Part shown: positions 14,644-25,021 of the stretch, in pieces
Numbering within the stretch: position 1 is the first letter of the stretch
Layout of the letters: every line of letters starts with the position of its first letter
NCBI RefSeq assembly: GCF_016863335.1
Contig: NZ_BOOR01000074.1
Coordinates: forward strand, 1-51,176
DNA: 51,176 nt
From: Planotetraspora thailandica
Lineage (GTDB): Bacteria; Actinomycetota; Actinomycetes; Streptosporangiales; Streptosporangiaceae
Direction: 5' to 3'
The notes under the pieces: model-generated
Database searches by the model: none
What the model was told of the DNA's origin: nothing
The model's input: the letters and a program-made list of their open reading frames with translations, nothing else
Position numbers and translations under genes: made by a program

Positions 14644-16425
14644 ATGCAGTCAGACGTCACGGAACCGGACGGTCCGCCGTCGAAAAACCCGCCGGGGTGG
14701 CGGCTTCTTCTCGGCCTGGTACGCCCGCACAAAAGGGCGCTCGTGCTCGGCGCCGTGCTGAGCCTGGCGGGGACGGCCGCGGGGCTGGCCATGCCGGTTC
14801 TCGCCAAATCGGTCGTCGACGCCTTCGGGAAGGGCGAGGCCCTGGTCGCGCCCCTGGTGGTCCTGTCGGTAGCGGTCCTGGTCAGCGCCCTGGTCGCGGC
14901 CGCAGGGCGGTACGTCCTCGAGCGCACGGGCGAGGGCATCGTGTTCGGCTCGCGGACGAGCCTGGTCGAGCGCATCCTGCGGCTGAGGGTGCCCGACGTC
15001 GACCGGCTGAAGCCGGGCGACCTGCTCTCCCGGGTCAGCTCCGACACCACGTTGTTGCGGGCGGTCTGCACCGAGGCGCTCGCCGGGTCGGTCGGGTCGG
15101 TCTTCATGTTCCTGGGCGCGGTCGCCCTCATGGCGTACGTGGACGGCGTGCTGCTTCTGGTCACCCTCTCGGTGGTCGCCCTGGTCGCACTCCTCGGTCT
15201 CTCGCTCGCTTCCAAGATCCGCAAGGCGTCGCTCGACGCGCAGGTGGCGCTCGGGGAGATGGGCTCGGTGCTCGACCGCGCCCTGCAGGCGTTCCGCACG
15301 GTCAAGGCCAGCGGGGCCGAGTCCCGCGAGATCGCCGAGATCAACGCGGCCGCCGCCCGGGCGCGCGACCGCGGGGTGACGGCCGCCGCGTGGAGCTCGC
15401 TGGCGGGCACGGGCGCCTGGATGTCGGTCCAGCTCGCGTTCGTCGCCGTGCTCGGCGTGGGCGGGGCGCGGGTGGCGAGCGGGTCGATGGAGGTCTCGTC
15501 GCTGATCGCCTTCCTGCTCTACCTCTTCTACCTGATCTCGCCCATCGGGCAGCTCGTCCAGAACCTGACCCAGCTGCAGGTCGGACTGGCCGCCGTCACC
15601 CGGATCCAGGAGGTCGCCGCCCTCCCGGTCGAGCCGCCCTCCAAGCACGACGGGCACGACGAGACGGCCGTCGAGGCGGGCCGCGAGCCCGTCGGCGTGA
15701 CGTTCACCGGGGTGGTCTTCCGGTACGGCGGGGACCGTCCCGTGGTCCACGAGCAGGTGAGCTTCGAGGTGCCCGCGGGCGGGATGACGGCGCTGGTCGG
15801 CCCCTCGGGGGCAGGTAAGTCGACGGTCTTCGGCCTCATCGAGCGGTTCTACGAGCCGCAGGCCGGGAACATCCAGGTCGGCGGGCGGGACATCCGCGAC
15901 TGGCCGCTCGGCGAGCTGCGCGCCGCGCTCGGATACGTCGAGCAGGACGCCCCGGTGCTGGCCGGGACGCTCAGGGAGAACCTCGTGTTCGGCGCGCCCG
16001 GCGCCACCGACGGGGAGATCGAGCGCGCGCTGGCCCGCACCCGCCTGGACGACCTGGTCGCACGCCTTCCCGACGGACTGGAGACGCCCGTCGGGCATCG
16101 CGGGGTGCTGCTGTCCGGCGGGGAACGCCAGCGGGTCGCCATCGCCAGGGCCCTGCTGCGCCGTCCGCGCCTGTTGCTGCTCGACGAGGCGACCTCGCAG
16201 CTCGACGCCGTCAACGAACTCAGCCTGCGCGAGGTCGTGGCGGAGGTCGCCAGAGATACGACCGTCCTGATCATCGCGCACCGGCTGTCCACCGTCACCG
16301 AGGCCGGCCGGATCATCGTGATGGAGGGCGGACGGGTGCGCGCCGCCGGCACCCACGACGAGCTCGTCGCGAGCGACGACCTGTACCGCGAGCTGGCCGC
16401 CACCCAGTTCCTCGTGTCCACGTGA
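14644..16425 (+). CDS. ABC transporter, fused permease and ATPase (exporter type)
   Basis: A 593-residue half-transporter. The N-terminal transmembrane domain has six helices (about residues 20-320), and the C-terminal nucleotide-binding domain has Walker A GPSGAGKST, Q-loop YVEQDAPVLAGT, signature LSGGERQRVAIARALL, Walker B LLLLDEATS and the H-loop AHRLST. It probably acts as a homodimer exporting a lipid, peptide or drug; the substrate is not readable. The ATG at 14644 has GGGGGAG 5 nt before it. An earlier start near 14605-14611 lies close to a TAGCGT element and would add up to 13 residues. It is monocistronic. Confidence 0.92.
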   Translation: MQSDVTEPDGPPSKNPPGWRLLLGLVRPHKRALVLGAVLSLAGTAAGLAMPVLAKSVVDAFGKGEALVAPLVVLSVAVLVSALVAAAGRYVLERTGEGIVFGSRTSLVERILRLRVPDVDRLKPGDLLSRVSSDTTLLRAVCTEALAGSVGSVFMFLGAVALMAYVDGVLLLVTLSVVALVALLGLSLASKIRKASLDAQVALGEMGSVLDRALQAFRTVKASGAESREIAEINAAAARARDRGVTAAAWSSLAGTGAWMSVQLAFVAVLGVGGARVASGSMEVSSLIAFLLYLFYLISPIGQLVQNLTQLQVGLAAVTRIQEVAALPVEPPSKHDGHDETAVEAGREPVGVTFTGVVFRYGGDRPVVHEQVSFEVPAGGMTALVGPSGAGKSTVFGLIERFYEPQAGNIQVGGRDIRDWPLGELRAALGYVEQDAPVLAGTLRENLVFGAPGATDGEIERALARTRLDDLVARLPDGLETPVGHRGVLLSGGERQRVAIARALLRRPRLLLLDEATSQLDAVNELSLREVVAEVARDTTVLIIAHRLSTVTEAGRIIVMEGGRVRAAGTHDELVASDDLYRELAATQFLVST

Positions 16426-16470
16426 AGCCGGTATCGGTGAGGCGCATGGGACACCCGTGGCGGTGATGGC

Positions 16471-16489
16471 AAAGCCGTACGCAGGCTTT
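16471..16489 (+). terminator. Short hairpin after the ABC exporter
   Basis: AAAGCC pairs with GGCTTT around a 7-nt loop, 46 nt after the exporter stop. The stem is only 6 bp, so it is a weak terminator on its own. Confidence 0.3.
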
Positions 16490-16618
16490 ACGTCGGTCCG
16501 CAGCTTGGCGCGTGGGGAAATCGGGAACTCCCGGATTGCGGAACCTCTCCTTCACCTCAGCCGGAGCTCCCGGGCTCAACGCGCGTGCGGGCGCGTCCGG
16601 GGACGACGGCCGAAGGGC

Positions 16619-16652
16619 GGGGCGCCTCGGCGGGTGTACGCCGGGGCGCCCC
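16619..16652. terminator. Strong GC hairpin in the exporter-hutF gap
   Basis: GGGGCGCC plus GGCG (16619-16632) pairs with CGCC plus GGCGCCCC (16639-16652), with a 2-nt internal mismatch and a 6-nt loop. There is no T-tract. The rest of the 352-bp gap (16426-16777) holds no credible gene; its 3' end must carry the hutF promoter, for which I see no clear boxes. Confidence 0.6.
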
Positions 16653-16777
16653 GGCCCATTTCGCCGCTCTTCACCGCCTTTCCGTGTGAACGGAGACGTT
16701 CACCGGCCGCGTGCCGCAGGGCATGATTTGTCAGAAACGACCGAGAGTCAGGCCGTGGCCGCTGCCCTGGAGGATCT

Positions 16778-18121
16778 GTGCACGTGACCTACTGGTGCGA
16801 GATGGTGTGGCTGCCGCCCGGTGAGGTCGTCGAGAGCGTCGCCGTCATCACCGACGGCCCGCGCATCGCGGAGATCCATCCGGGGGTTCCCGCGCCCCCC
16901 GGCTCCGTACGGCTGGCCGGCCTGACCCTGCCCGGCCTGGCGAACGCCCACTCGCACGCCTTCCACCGCGCGCTCCGTGCCCACACGCAGACCGACAGGG
17001 GCAGCTTCTGGACCTGGCGCGAGCAGATGTACGACGTCGCCGGCCGCCTCGACCCCGACACCTATTTCGCGCTGGCCAGGGCGACCTACACGGAGATGGC
17101 CCTGGCCGGCGTCACCTGCGTCGCCGAGTTCCACTACCTGCACCACGGCCCCGGCGGCGTGCCGTACGACGACCCCAACGCCATGGGCCACGTCCTCGTG
17201 CGTGCGGCGCGGGAGGCCGGATTGCGGATCGCCCTGCTCGACACGTGTTATCTGACCGGCGGCATCGGCGACGCCCTCGTCGGCACGCAGCTGCGCTTCG
17301 GCGACGGGGACGCCGAGCGCTGGGCGGTCAGGGCCGACGAGCTCGCCGCGGCGTACGCGGACGCCGACGACGTGGAGATCGGAGCGGCCATCCATTCGGT
17401 GCGCGCGGTTCCGCCCGAGCAGATGCCCGTGGTCGTCGAATTCGCCCATCGGCAGGCCGCGCCGCTCCACATGCACGTCTCCGAGCAGCCCGCGGAGAAC
17501 GAGGCGTGCGTCGAGGCCTACTCCGCCACACCCGTCCAGGTGCTGCACGACCACGGCGCGCTCGGCCCGCGCTCGACCGCCGTCCACGCGACCCACCTGT
17601 CGGACGTGGACGTGGCGCTGCTCGGCGGCTCGACCACCCACGTGTGCATGTGCCCAACGACCGAGCGTGACCTCGCCGACGGCATCGGGCCCGCCCGCAG
17701 GCTGCTCGAGGCCGGGACGCCGATCACGCTGGGCTCCGACAGCCAAGCGGTCATCGACCTGTTCGAGGAGGCCAGGGCCGTCGAGCTGGACGAGCGCCTG
17801 GCCACAGGGGAGCGCGGGCACTGGCACGCCTCCGAACTGCTCGGCGCCGCGACGGCGGCCGGTCACGCCTCTCTCGGCTTCCCCGACGCCGGGTCCCTGA
17901 TCCCCGGAGGCTGGGCCGACCTCGTGTCGGTCCGGCTCGACTCGGTCCGTACGGCGGGCGCGACGCGGGCCACGGCCGCGGAGGCGGTGGTGTTCGCCGC
18001 GACGGCGGCCGACGTACACTCCGTGGTCGCCGGCGGCAGGAGGGTCGTCGAAGACGGGCGGCACGTGCTCGGCGACGTCGGCGCGATGCTGCGCGAGGCG
18101 ATCGCTGCGGCCAGGAATTAG
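16778..18121 (+). CDS. hutF: Formimidoylglutamate deiminase
   Basis: A 447-residue amidohydrolase that converts N-formimino-L-glutamate to N-formyl-L-glutamate and ammonia in the five-step histidine pathway. Metal and catalytic motifs are HSHAFHRA, the HMHVSEQ substrate/metal helix, HATHL and LGSDSQ. The GTG start is placed by GGAGG 7 nt upstream. hutI follows 41 nt after the stop (to its preferred start). HutH, HutU and HutG are not in the window. The HutF-specific motif FHYLHHG separates it from generic cytosine-deaminase-like proteins. Confidence 0.93.
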   Translation: MHVTYWCEMVWLPPGEVVESVAVITDGPRIAEIHPGVPAPPGSVRLAGLTLPGLANAHSHAFHRALRAHTQTDRGSFWTWREQMYDVAGRLDPDTYFALARATYTEMALAGVTCVAEFHYLHHGPGGVPYDDPNAMGHVLVRAAREAGLRIALLDTCYLTGGIGDALVGTQLRFGDGDAERWAVRADELAAAYADADDVEIGAAIHSVRAVPPEQMPVVVEFAHRQAAPLHMHVSEQPAENEACVEAYSATPVQVLHDHGALGPRSTAVHATHLSDVDVALLGGSTTHVCMCPTTERDLADGIGPARRLLEAGTPITLGSDSQAVIDLFEEARAVELDERLATGERGHWHASELLGAATAAGHASLGFPDAGSLIPGGWADLVSVRLDSVRTAGATRATAAEAVVFAATAADVHSVVAGGRRVVEDGRHVLGDVGAMLREAIAAARN

Positions 18122-18162
18122 CGGGTTTGCGCCGAGTGGGCGCTGGCGAGGATACGGAGAGC

Positions 18163-19386
18163 GTGGAACCGAAGACGATGAGGTCAGCGGTGGGATCAGC
18201 GGTGGGATCAGCGGTGGGATCAACAGTGGAGTCATCGGGGAGGTCGACGCTGGTCGACGGGATCGGACTGCTGTTCACAGCCGACCCGTTCCGCGAGGAG
18301 ATCGAGGACGCCGCCCTGGTCATGGAAGACGGCGTCGTGCGCTGGATCGGCAGGTCGGCCACCGCCCCCGCCGCCGACGCCCGGATCGACGCGGAGGGCC
18401 GCGCCGTCATCCCCGGCTTCGTGGACAGTCACGCCCACCTCGTCTTCGCGGGCGACCGCACGGCCGAGTTCGCCGCCCGGATGGCGGGGGAGCGCTATTC
18501 GGCGGGAGGCATCGCCACCACGGTCGCCGCCACGCGCGAGGCGAGCGTCCCCGAGCTCGTCGCCACCACCGCCGCGCTGGTCACCGAGATGACCGCGCAG
18601 GGCACGACCACCTTCGAGATCAAGAGCGGTTACGGCCTGACGGTCGACAGCGAGCGCCGCAGCCTGGAGATCGCCAGCCAGTTCACCCCCGAGACGACCT
18701 ACCTGGGTGCCCACGTGGTGCCTCCCGGCACGTCCGCCGACGACTACGTCCGCACGGTGACCGGGCCGATGCTCGACGCCTGTGCACCCCACGCGAAATG
18801 GGTCGACGTGTTCTGCGAGCGCGGCGCCTTCGATGAGGACCAGAGCAGGGAGATCCTCGGCGCGGGCATCAAGTCGGGCTTGCACGCCCGCATCCACGCC
18901 AACCAGCTCGGCGAGGGCCCGGGCGTGCGCATCGCCTGCGACCTGGGGGCCGCCTCGGCCGACCACTGCACCCATCTGAGCGACGACGACGTGACCGCGC
19001 TCGCGTCCAGCGGAGTGGTCGCCACGCTGCTGCCCGGCGCCGAGTTCTCCACCCGCTCGCCCTATCCGGACGCCCGGCGGCTGCTCGACGCCGGCGCCAC
19101 CGTCGCGCTCGCCACCGACTGCAACCCCGGCTCCTCGTTCACGACCTCCATGCCCTTCTGCGTAGCCCTGGCCGTACGGGAGATGCGGATGACGCCGGCG
19201 GAGGCGGTGCGGGCCGCCACGCGCGGTGGGGCACAGGCGCTGCGGCGGCGCGACGTCGGCACGCTGCGTGTGGGCGCGAAGGCCGATCTCGTGATGCTGG
19301 ACGCGCCGTCCTACGTGCATCTCGCCTACCGCCCGGGGGTGCCGCTGGTCTCCCAGGTCTGGCGGGCGGGCCGCCGCGTCGTTTGA
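18163..19386 (+). CDS. hutI: Imidazolonepropionase
   Basis: A 407-residue amidohydrolase hydrolysing 4-imidazolone-5-propionate to N-formimino-L-glutamate, the substrate of the HutF enzyme encoded just upstream. Motifs are the metal site [39 protein letters not shown] and ATDCNPGSS. The N-terminus is unusual: a SAVG tetrapeptide repeat encoded by a 12-bp tandem repeat precedes the first conserved strand ([14 protein letters not shown]). The GTG at 18163 has GGAGA upstream. A later GTG such as 18226, after GGTGGG, would give a more typical length. Confidence 0.93.
   Translation: MEPKTMRSAVGSAVGSAVGSTVESSGRSTLVDGIGLLFTADPFREEIEDAALVMEDGVVRWIGRSATAPAADARIDAEGRAVIPGFVDSHAHLVFAGDRTAEFAARMAGERYSAGGIATTVAATREASVPELVATTAALVTEMTAQGTTTFEIKSGYGLTVDSERRSLEIASQFTPETTYLGAHVVPPGTSADDYVRTVTGPMLDACAPHAKWVDVFCERGAFDEDQSREILGAGIKSGLHARIHANQLGEGPGVRIACDLGAASADHCTHLSDDDVTALASSGVVATLLPGAEFSTRSPYPDARRLLDAGATVALATDCNPGSSFTTSMPFCVALAVREMRMTPAEAVRAATRGGAQALRRRDVGTLRVGAKADLVMLDAPSYVHLAYRPGVPLVSQVWRAGRRVV
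18184..18231 (+). repeat. 12-bp tandem repeat in the hutI 5' end
   Basis: Three exact copies of TCAGCGGTGGGA (18184-18219) and a degenerate fourth (18220-18231) encode SAVG repeats. Each copy carries an in-frame GTG, a possible start codon, with a GGTGGG that could serve the next copy as a ribosome site. Confidence 0.85.
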
Positions 19387-19614
19387 TCATGCTCAGTGGG
19401 GTAATCGGCCTTTTTTCGCGGATCACATCCTCCTCAGGGATGAATCCGAAACCATTCCGCGGACGTATTAATTTAGGGAATCTTTGCCCTGGATAAACCG
19501 TTGTTGGTTTCAGGACGTCGAAGTCGAGTAATCCGTGTTCACCGCGGCGAACTCGGCCTCGGTGACCGGTTGACACGGTGCACACTGCGGCGCGGCGGAA
19601 CGAGGTGCCATCGA

Positions 19615-20550
19615 ATGGCGACGGGGAATCGGACGCAGGACCAGCAGGCTTCCGAACGGGATCTTCTGGGGACCTATCTGGCGGAGATCGGCCGGGTGCC
19701 CTTGCTGAGCGCTGAGCAGGAGGTGGAGCTCGCCAAGCGGATCGAGGCGGGGCTGCTGGCCGAGCACCTGCTCGACGGGGGAAGGGTCGAGCCCAAGTTC
19801 TCCGACGCGGCCGATGAGGAGCTCGAACGGATAGCGATCTCCGGAAGGCGTGCCAAGGACGAGTTCATCCAGGCCAATCTGCGCCTGGTCGTCGCGGTGG
19901 CGAGGAAGTACTCGGGGCGGGGGATGCCCCTGATCGACCTCGTCCAGGAGGGCAACCTCGGCCTGGTGCGCGCCGTCGAGAAGTTCGACTACCGGCGGGG
20001 GTACAAGTTCTCGACGTATGCCACGTGGTGGATCAGGCAGTCGGTGGGCCGGTCGATCCACGAGCAGGCGCGCCCGGTGCGCCTGCCCACCCACGCGGGT
20101 GAGCAGATGACCCGCCTGATGCGGGTGCGCAGGGACATGCTGGCCGAACTCGACTCCGAGCCGACCGACGCCGACCTCGCGGCGGTGCTCGACCTGCCGA
20201 TCGAGCGGGTCCAGGAACTGCGCCGCTGGGCGTCCGACCCGGTGTCCCTTCAGCTGGGGGTCGGCGACGAGGACGAGACCGAGCTCGGCGACATGATCGC
20301 GGACGACACCTGGGCCGACCCGGAGCAGCAGGCCCTGGCGACGCTGGAGAAGGAGCGTCTGGAGGAGTGGCTGACCGGGCTCGAGGGGCAGATGCGGGAG
20401 ATGCTTCGCTGGCGTTACGGACTCGTCGACGGGCGCGAGCACACGCTCACCGAAGTGGGGGAGCGCTACGGCATCGGCCGTGACCGCGCCAGGCGCCTGG
20501 AACGTGACGCTCTGCTTCGGCTGCGGAAGATGGCCACCGCGGCCGCCTGA
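19615..20550 (+). CDS. Group 2 (primary-like, non-essential) RNA polymerase sigma factor
   Basis: A 311-residue sigma-70 family protein. Region 1.2 is DLLGTYLAEIGRVPLLSAEQEVELAKRIEAG. Region 2 is IQANLRLVVAVARKYSGRGMPLIDLVQEGNLGLVRAVEKFDYRRGYKFSTYATWWIRQSVGRSIHEQARPVRLP, and region 4.2 is HTLTEVGERYGIGRDRARRLERDALLRLRK. It lacks the long acidic region 1.1 of the housekeeping HrdB, which places it with the SigB/HrdD-like group 2 factors. The ATG at 19615 follows GAGGTG. No anti-sigma gene is adjacent. A T-tailed hairpin follows at 20615-20642. The 228-bp upstream gap has an AT-rich stretch near 19465 but no convincing promoter. Confidence 0.9.
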   Translation: MATGNRTQDQQASERDLLGTYLAEIGRVPLLSAEQEVELAKRIEAGLLAEHLLDGGRVEPKFSDAADEELERIAISGRRAKDEFIQANLRLVVAVARKYSGRGMPLIDLVQEGNLGLVRAVEKFDYRRGYKFSTYATWWIRQSVGRSIHEQARPVRLPTHAGEQMTRLMRVRRDMLAELDSEPTDADLAAVLDLPIERVQELRRWASDPVSLQLGVGDEDETELGDMIADDTWADPEQQALATLEKERLEEWLTGLEGQMREMLRWRYGLVDGREHTLTEVGERYGIGRDRARRLERDALLRLRKMATAAA

Positions 20551-20614
20551 GCCATACGGCCTCGTCCGGGAGGGCCGGAAACCTTCCCGACGCATGCCGG
20601 CGTGTCTTTTCGCG

Positions 20615-20642
20615 ACGCGCACCTCGTAGGGGTGCGCGTTTT
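20615..20642 (+). terminator. Rho-independent terminator after the sigma factor gene
   Basis: ACGCGCACC (20615-20623) pairs with GGTGCGCGT (20631-20639), 7-nt loop, followed by TTT. It separates the sigma gene from the amt operon. Confidence 0.8.
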
Positions 20643-20660
20643 GCGTTGTTCAGGATGTCC

Positions 20661-20710
20661 GAAACGCCGACGTAACACTCGGTCACCGTGTTTCACAGAT
20701 GTGAAACACG
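20661..20710. promoter_or_regulatory. Candidate nitrogen-control operator upstream of amt
   Basis: A perfect inverted repeat with 10-bp arms CGTGTTTCAC (20687-20696) and GTGAAACACG (20701-20710), 4-nt gap, lies about 190 bp upstream of amt. Just before it are GAAAC (20661), GTAAC (20672, 11 bp later) and GTCAC (20682). These match the half-sites of actinobacterial GlnR boxes (GTNAC / GAAAC at 11-bp steps), though the last step is out of register. Confidence 0.5.
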
Positions 20711-20897
20711 AAGGGTCCTGGCCTGAAACGGCGGAAGAACACGCTGTCGCCAACGTCAGTGCGCCGGCCGGCCGATCCCGGGGCCCGCGGAAACTCTGAG
20801 CCGCGAAGAGTTTGCGTGGGTGGGGTGGTGCCCCCGGACAACGCCACTGCGGGAGTGATAACCGGCCATACGGCAATGTGTAAGGAGGGCCGCGTCG

Positions 20898-22543
<1,646 letters not shown>

Positions 22544-22547
22544 CCGG

Positions 22548-24860
22548 ATGATGAGGGGGGAAGCTCGCTCGTTCGCCTCGGCCCGGAAAGATCGGGTCGC
22601 GGACATCGACAGGTGGCTGACCGATCTGTTCCGCACCGCGGGCGCACAGCCGTACGCGCGTGAAGGACGGAGCGGACCAGGTCACAAGGGCGGGCCCCCC
22701 GACGGGCGCGACGCCGCGGGTCCCAACGGGGCCGGCGGGGTCGCCCTCGTCGCCGTCGGCAGCCTGGGGCGGGGCGAACTCGCCCCGGGCAGCGATCTCG
22801 ACCTGGTTCTTCTGCACAACGGCCGCGATGACGTCGCGCGCATCGCGGACCGCATCTGGTATCCCATCTGGGATTCCGGAGTCGGCCTCGACCATTCGGT
22901 CCGTACGGTCGACGAGGCCGTCAAGGTCGCGCGAGAGGATCTCAAGGCCGTCCTCGGGCTGATCCAGGCCCGTCACGTCGTCGGAGACCCGGAGCTGACG
23001 CGGGCCGCCCGCGAGGCGGTGCTCGCCGAGTGGCGCGCCGACTCCCGGCGCAGGCTGGCCGAGCTGCGGATCGCGGCCGACAAGCGGGCCGAGTCCAGCG
23101 GCGAGCTGGCCTTCCTGCTCGAACCCGATCTCAAGGACGCCAGAGGCGGCATCAGGGACGTGCAGGCGATGCAGGCCGTCGCCGCCGCCTGGGTGGCCTC
23201 CGCGCCCGGCCCACGGGTCCGGGAGGCGTACGAGTTCCTGCTGGACATCCGGCACGGGCTGCATCTGGTCACCGCACGCGGCGCCGACCGGCTCGTGCTG
23301 CAGGAGCAGGACGCCGTCGCCGGGACCCTCGGCCTGCTCGACGCCGAGGCGCTGATGCGCCGCCTCGCGGAAGCGGGCCGGACGATCTCTCACGCGTTCG
23401 ACTCCACGTGGCGCACCGTCGACCGGCTGCTGTCGGGTCCCGCGCCGCGCGGCAGGCGCCCGCTCGCCGACGGGGTCGTGGAGCACGGCGGCGAAGTCGT
23501 GCTGGCCCGGGGCGTGACCCCGCGCAAGGATCCCACGCTGGTGCTGCGCGCCGCGGCCGCCGCCGCGGAGGCAGGCCTGCCGCTCGCGCCGGCGACGGTC
23601 TCGGTGCTGGCCTCGCAGTCTCCGCCGCTCGATGTGCCCTGGCCGGACGACGCCCGCGGGGCTCTGGTCGCGCTGCTCGGTGCGGGCCGCGCCGCCGTGC
23701 CGGTGCTGGAGGAACTGGACCAGGCGGGCATCCTGGTGCGCCTGATCCCCGACTGGGAGCGCGTACGGCACCGCCCGCAGCGCAACCCCGTGCATCGCTA
23801 CACGGTCGACAGGCACCTGATCGAGGCCGCCGCGGGGGCCGCCTCGTTCACCCGCGAGGTCGCCCGGCCCGACCTGCTGCTGATCTCCGCCTTCCTGCAC
23901 GACATCGGGAAGGGCTGGCCGGGCGACCACTCCACGACCGGGGAGGTCGTGGCACGTGACATCGGCGCCAGGATCGGCCTTCCCCCCGCCGACGTGGAGA
24001 TCGTCGCGACCGTCGTGCGCCACCACCTGTTGCTTCCGGAGACCGCGACCCGCCGCGACCTCGACGATCCCGTGACGATCGCCCGGGTGGCCGAGGCCGT
24101 CGGCTCCCGCGAGGTCCTGGAGTTGCTCGCGGCGCTCGCGGTCGCCGACGGCAACGCCACGGGCCCCGCCGCATGGAACTCCTGGAAGGCGTCCCTCGTG
24201 TCCGACCTGGTCCGCAGGGTCAGGTCGGTGCTGTCCGGCACGCCTCCTCCGCCCGCTCCCGTGTTGTCGCCGGAGCAGGCGGCGCTCGCCCGCCACGGCG
24301 GCGGCGCCGTACGCGTCAACAGGGGCGCCGTCACCGTGGTCGCACCCGACCGGCCGGGGCTGTTGTGGCGGGCGGCCGGCGTGCTCGCGGCGCATCGGAT
24401 GGTCGTGCGGTCGGCCTCGGCCGCCTCAGCCGGCTCCACCGCGGTGATCGAGTTCGTCGTGGTCCCCGAATACGGCTCGCCACCCGATCCGGCGACGCTT
24501 GAGGCGGATCTGCGCCTCGTGCTCGCGGGGCGGCTGGACATCGAGGCCAGGCTGGCCAGACGGACGAGATCGATGCGGCCGCCGCGCGTGCCGGTGGCGC
24601 CGCCAAGGGTCACGCTGGTGGACGACGCGTCCAATACGGCGACCGTCGTCGAGGTGCGCGCGCACGACAGGCCGGGACTGCTGTGGAAGATCGGCCGGGC
24701 GTTCGGCGAGTGCGGGCTTGACGTCATGGCGGCACGTGTGGAGACTCTGGGCGCAGAGGCCGTAGATGTGTTCTATGTGGCAGACCGGACAGGTCGCCCG
24801 ATCATGGACGAACACCAACGGGCTCAGGTGAGGGAGCAGGTTCTGGCCGCACTGAGATGA
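22548..24860 (+). CDS. glnD: PII-modifying nucleotidyltransferase (GlnD)
   Basis: About 770 residues: an N-terminal nucleotidyltransferase domain with GSLGRGELAPGSDLDLV (about residues 71-88), a helical linker, an HD hydrolase domain (FLHDIGKGWPGDHS, about residue 448, and VRHHLLL), and two C-terminal ACT domains (NRGAVTVVAPDRPGLLWRAA and VVEVRAHDRPGLLWKIG). It attaches a nucleotide to the PII T-loop tyrosine (AMP in studied actinobacteria) and removes it again, sensing glutamine through the ACT domains. The start is uncertain: ATG 22548 or 22551 lacks a good ribosome site, and GTG 22518 would overlap glnK. It is the last gene of amt-glnK-glnD. Confidence 0.93.
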   Translation: MMRGEARSFASARKDRVADIDRWLTDLFRTAGAQPYAREGRSGPGHKGGPPDGRDAAGPNGAGGVALVAVGSLGRGELAPGSDLDLVLLHNGRDDVARIADRIWYPIWDSGVGLDHSVRTVDEAVKVAREDLKAVLGLIQARHVVGDPELTRAAREAVLAEWRADSRRRLAELRIAADKRAESSGELAFLLEPDLKDARGGIRDVQAMQAVAAAWVASAPGPRVREAYEFLLDIRHGLHLVTARGADRLVLQEQDAVAGTLGLLDAEALMRRLAEAGRTISHAFDSTWRTVDRLLSGPAPRGRRPLADGVVEHGGEVVLARGVTPRKDPTLVLRAAAAAAEAGLPLAPATVSVLASQSPPLDVPWPDDARGALVALLGAGRAAVPVLEELDQAGILVRLIPDWERVRHRPQRNPVHRYTVDRHLIEAAAGAASFTREVARPDLLLISAFLHDIGKGWPGDHSTTGEVVARDIGARIGLPPADVEIVATVVRHHLLLPETATRRDLDDPVTIARVAEAVGSREVLELLAALAVADGNATGPAAWNSWKASLVSDLVRRVRSVLSGTPPPPAPVLSPEQAALARHGGGAVRVNRGAVTVVAPDRPGLLWRAAGVLAAHRMVVRSASAASAGSTAVIEFVVVPEYGSPPDPATLEADLRLVLAGRLDIEARLARRTRSMRPPRVPVAPPRVTLVDDASNTATVVEVRAHDRPGLLWKIGRAFGECGLDVMAARVETLGAEAVDVFYVADRTGRPIMDEHQRAQVREQVLAALR

Positions 24861-24935
24861 GTCGGCGTCGGTCGGCTTTCCTGTTGGTAACAATTGGGTG
24901 AGCCAGCCTGCGTACGGCCATCTTGGCCAGTGAGC

Positions 24936-24965
24936 TTGTGGTCGAATTGTCCCCGCCTGTATAGC
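24936..24965 (+). promoter_or_regulatory. Possible promoter of the first conservon
   Basis: TTGTGG (24936-24941) and TATAGC (24960-24965) are spaced 18 bp apart, with a start expected near 24972. A GGCCA-TCT-TGGCC palindrome lies just upstream (24917-24929). Confidence 0.4.
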
Positions 24966-25021
24966 TATGTAACTTCATGCTGTTCAGACGCATGAAGACA
25001 TGCCGAAAGATGGCGGGGCCG

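Noticed and set aside
19569-19600. TTGACA near 19570 as the sigma factor promoter
   Set aside because: No acceptable -10 lies 16-18 bp downstream; the sequence there is only GC.
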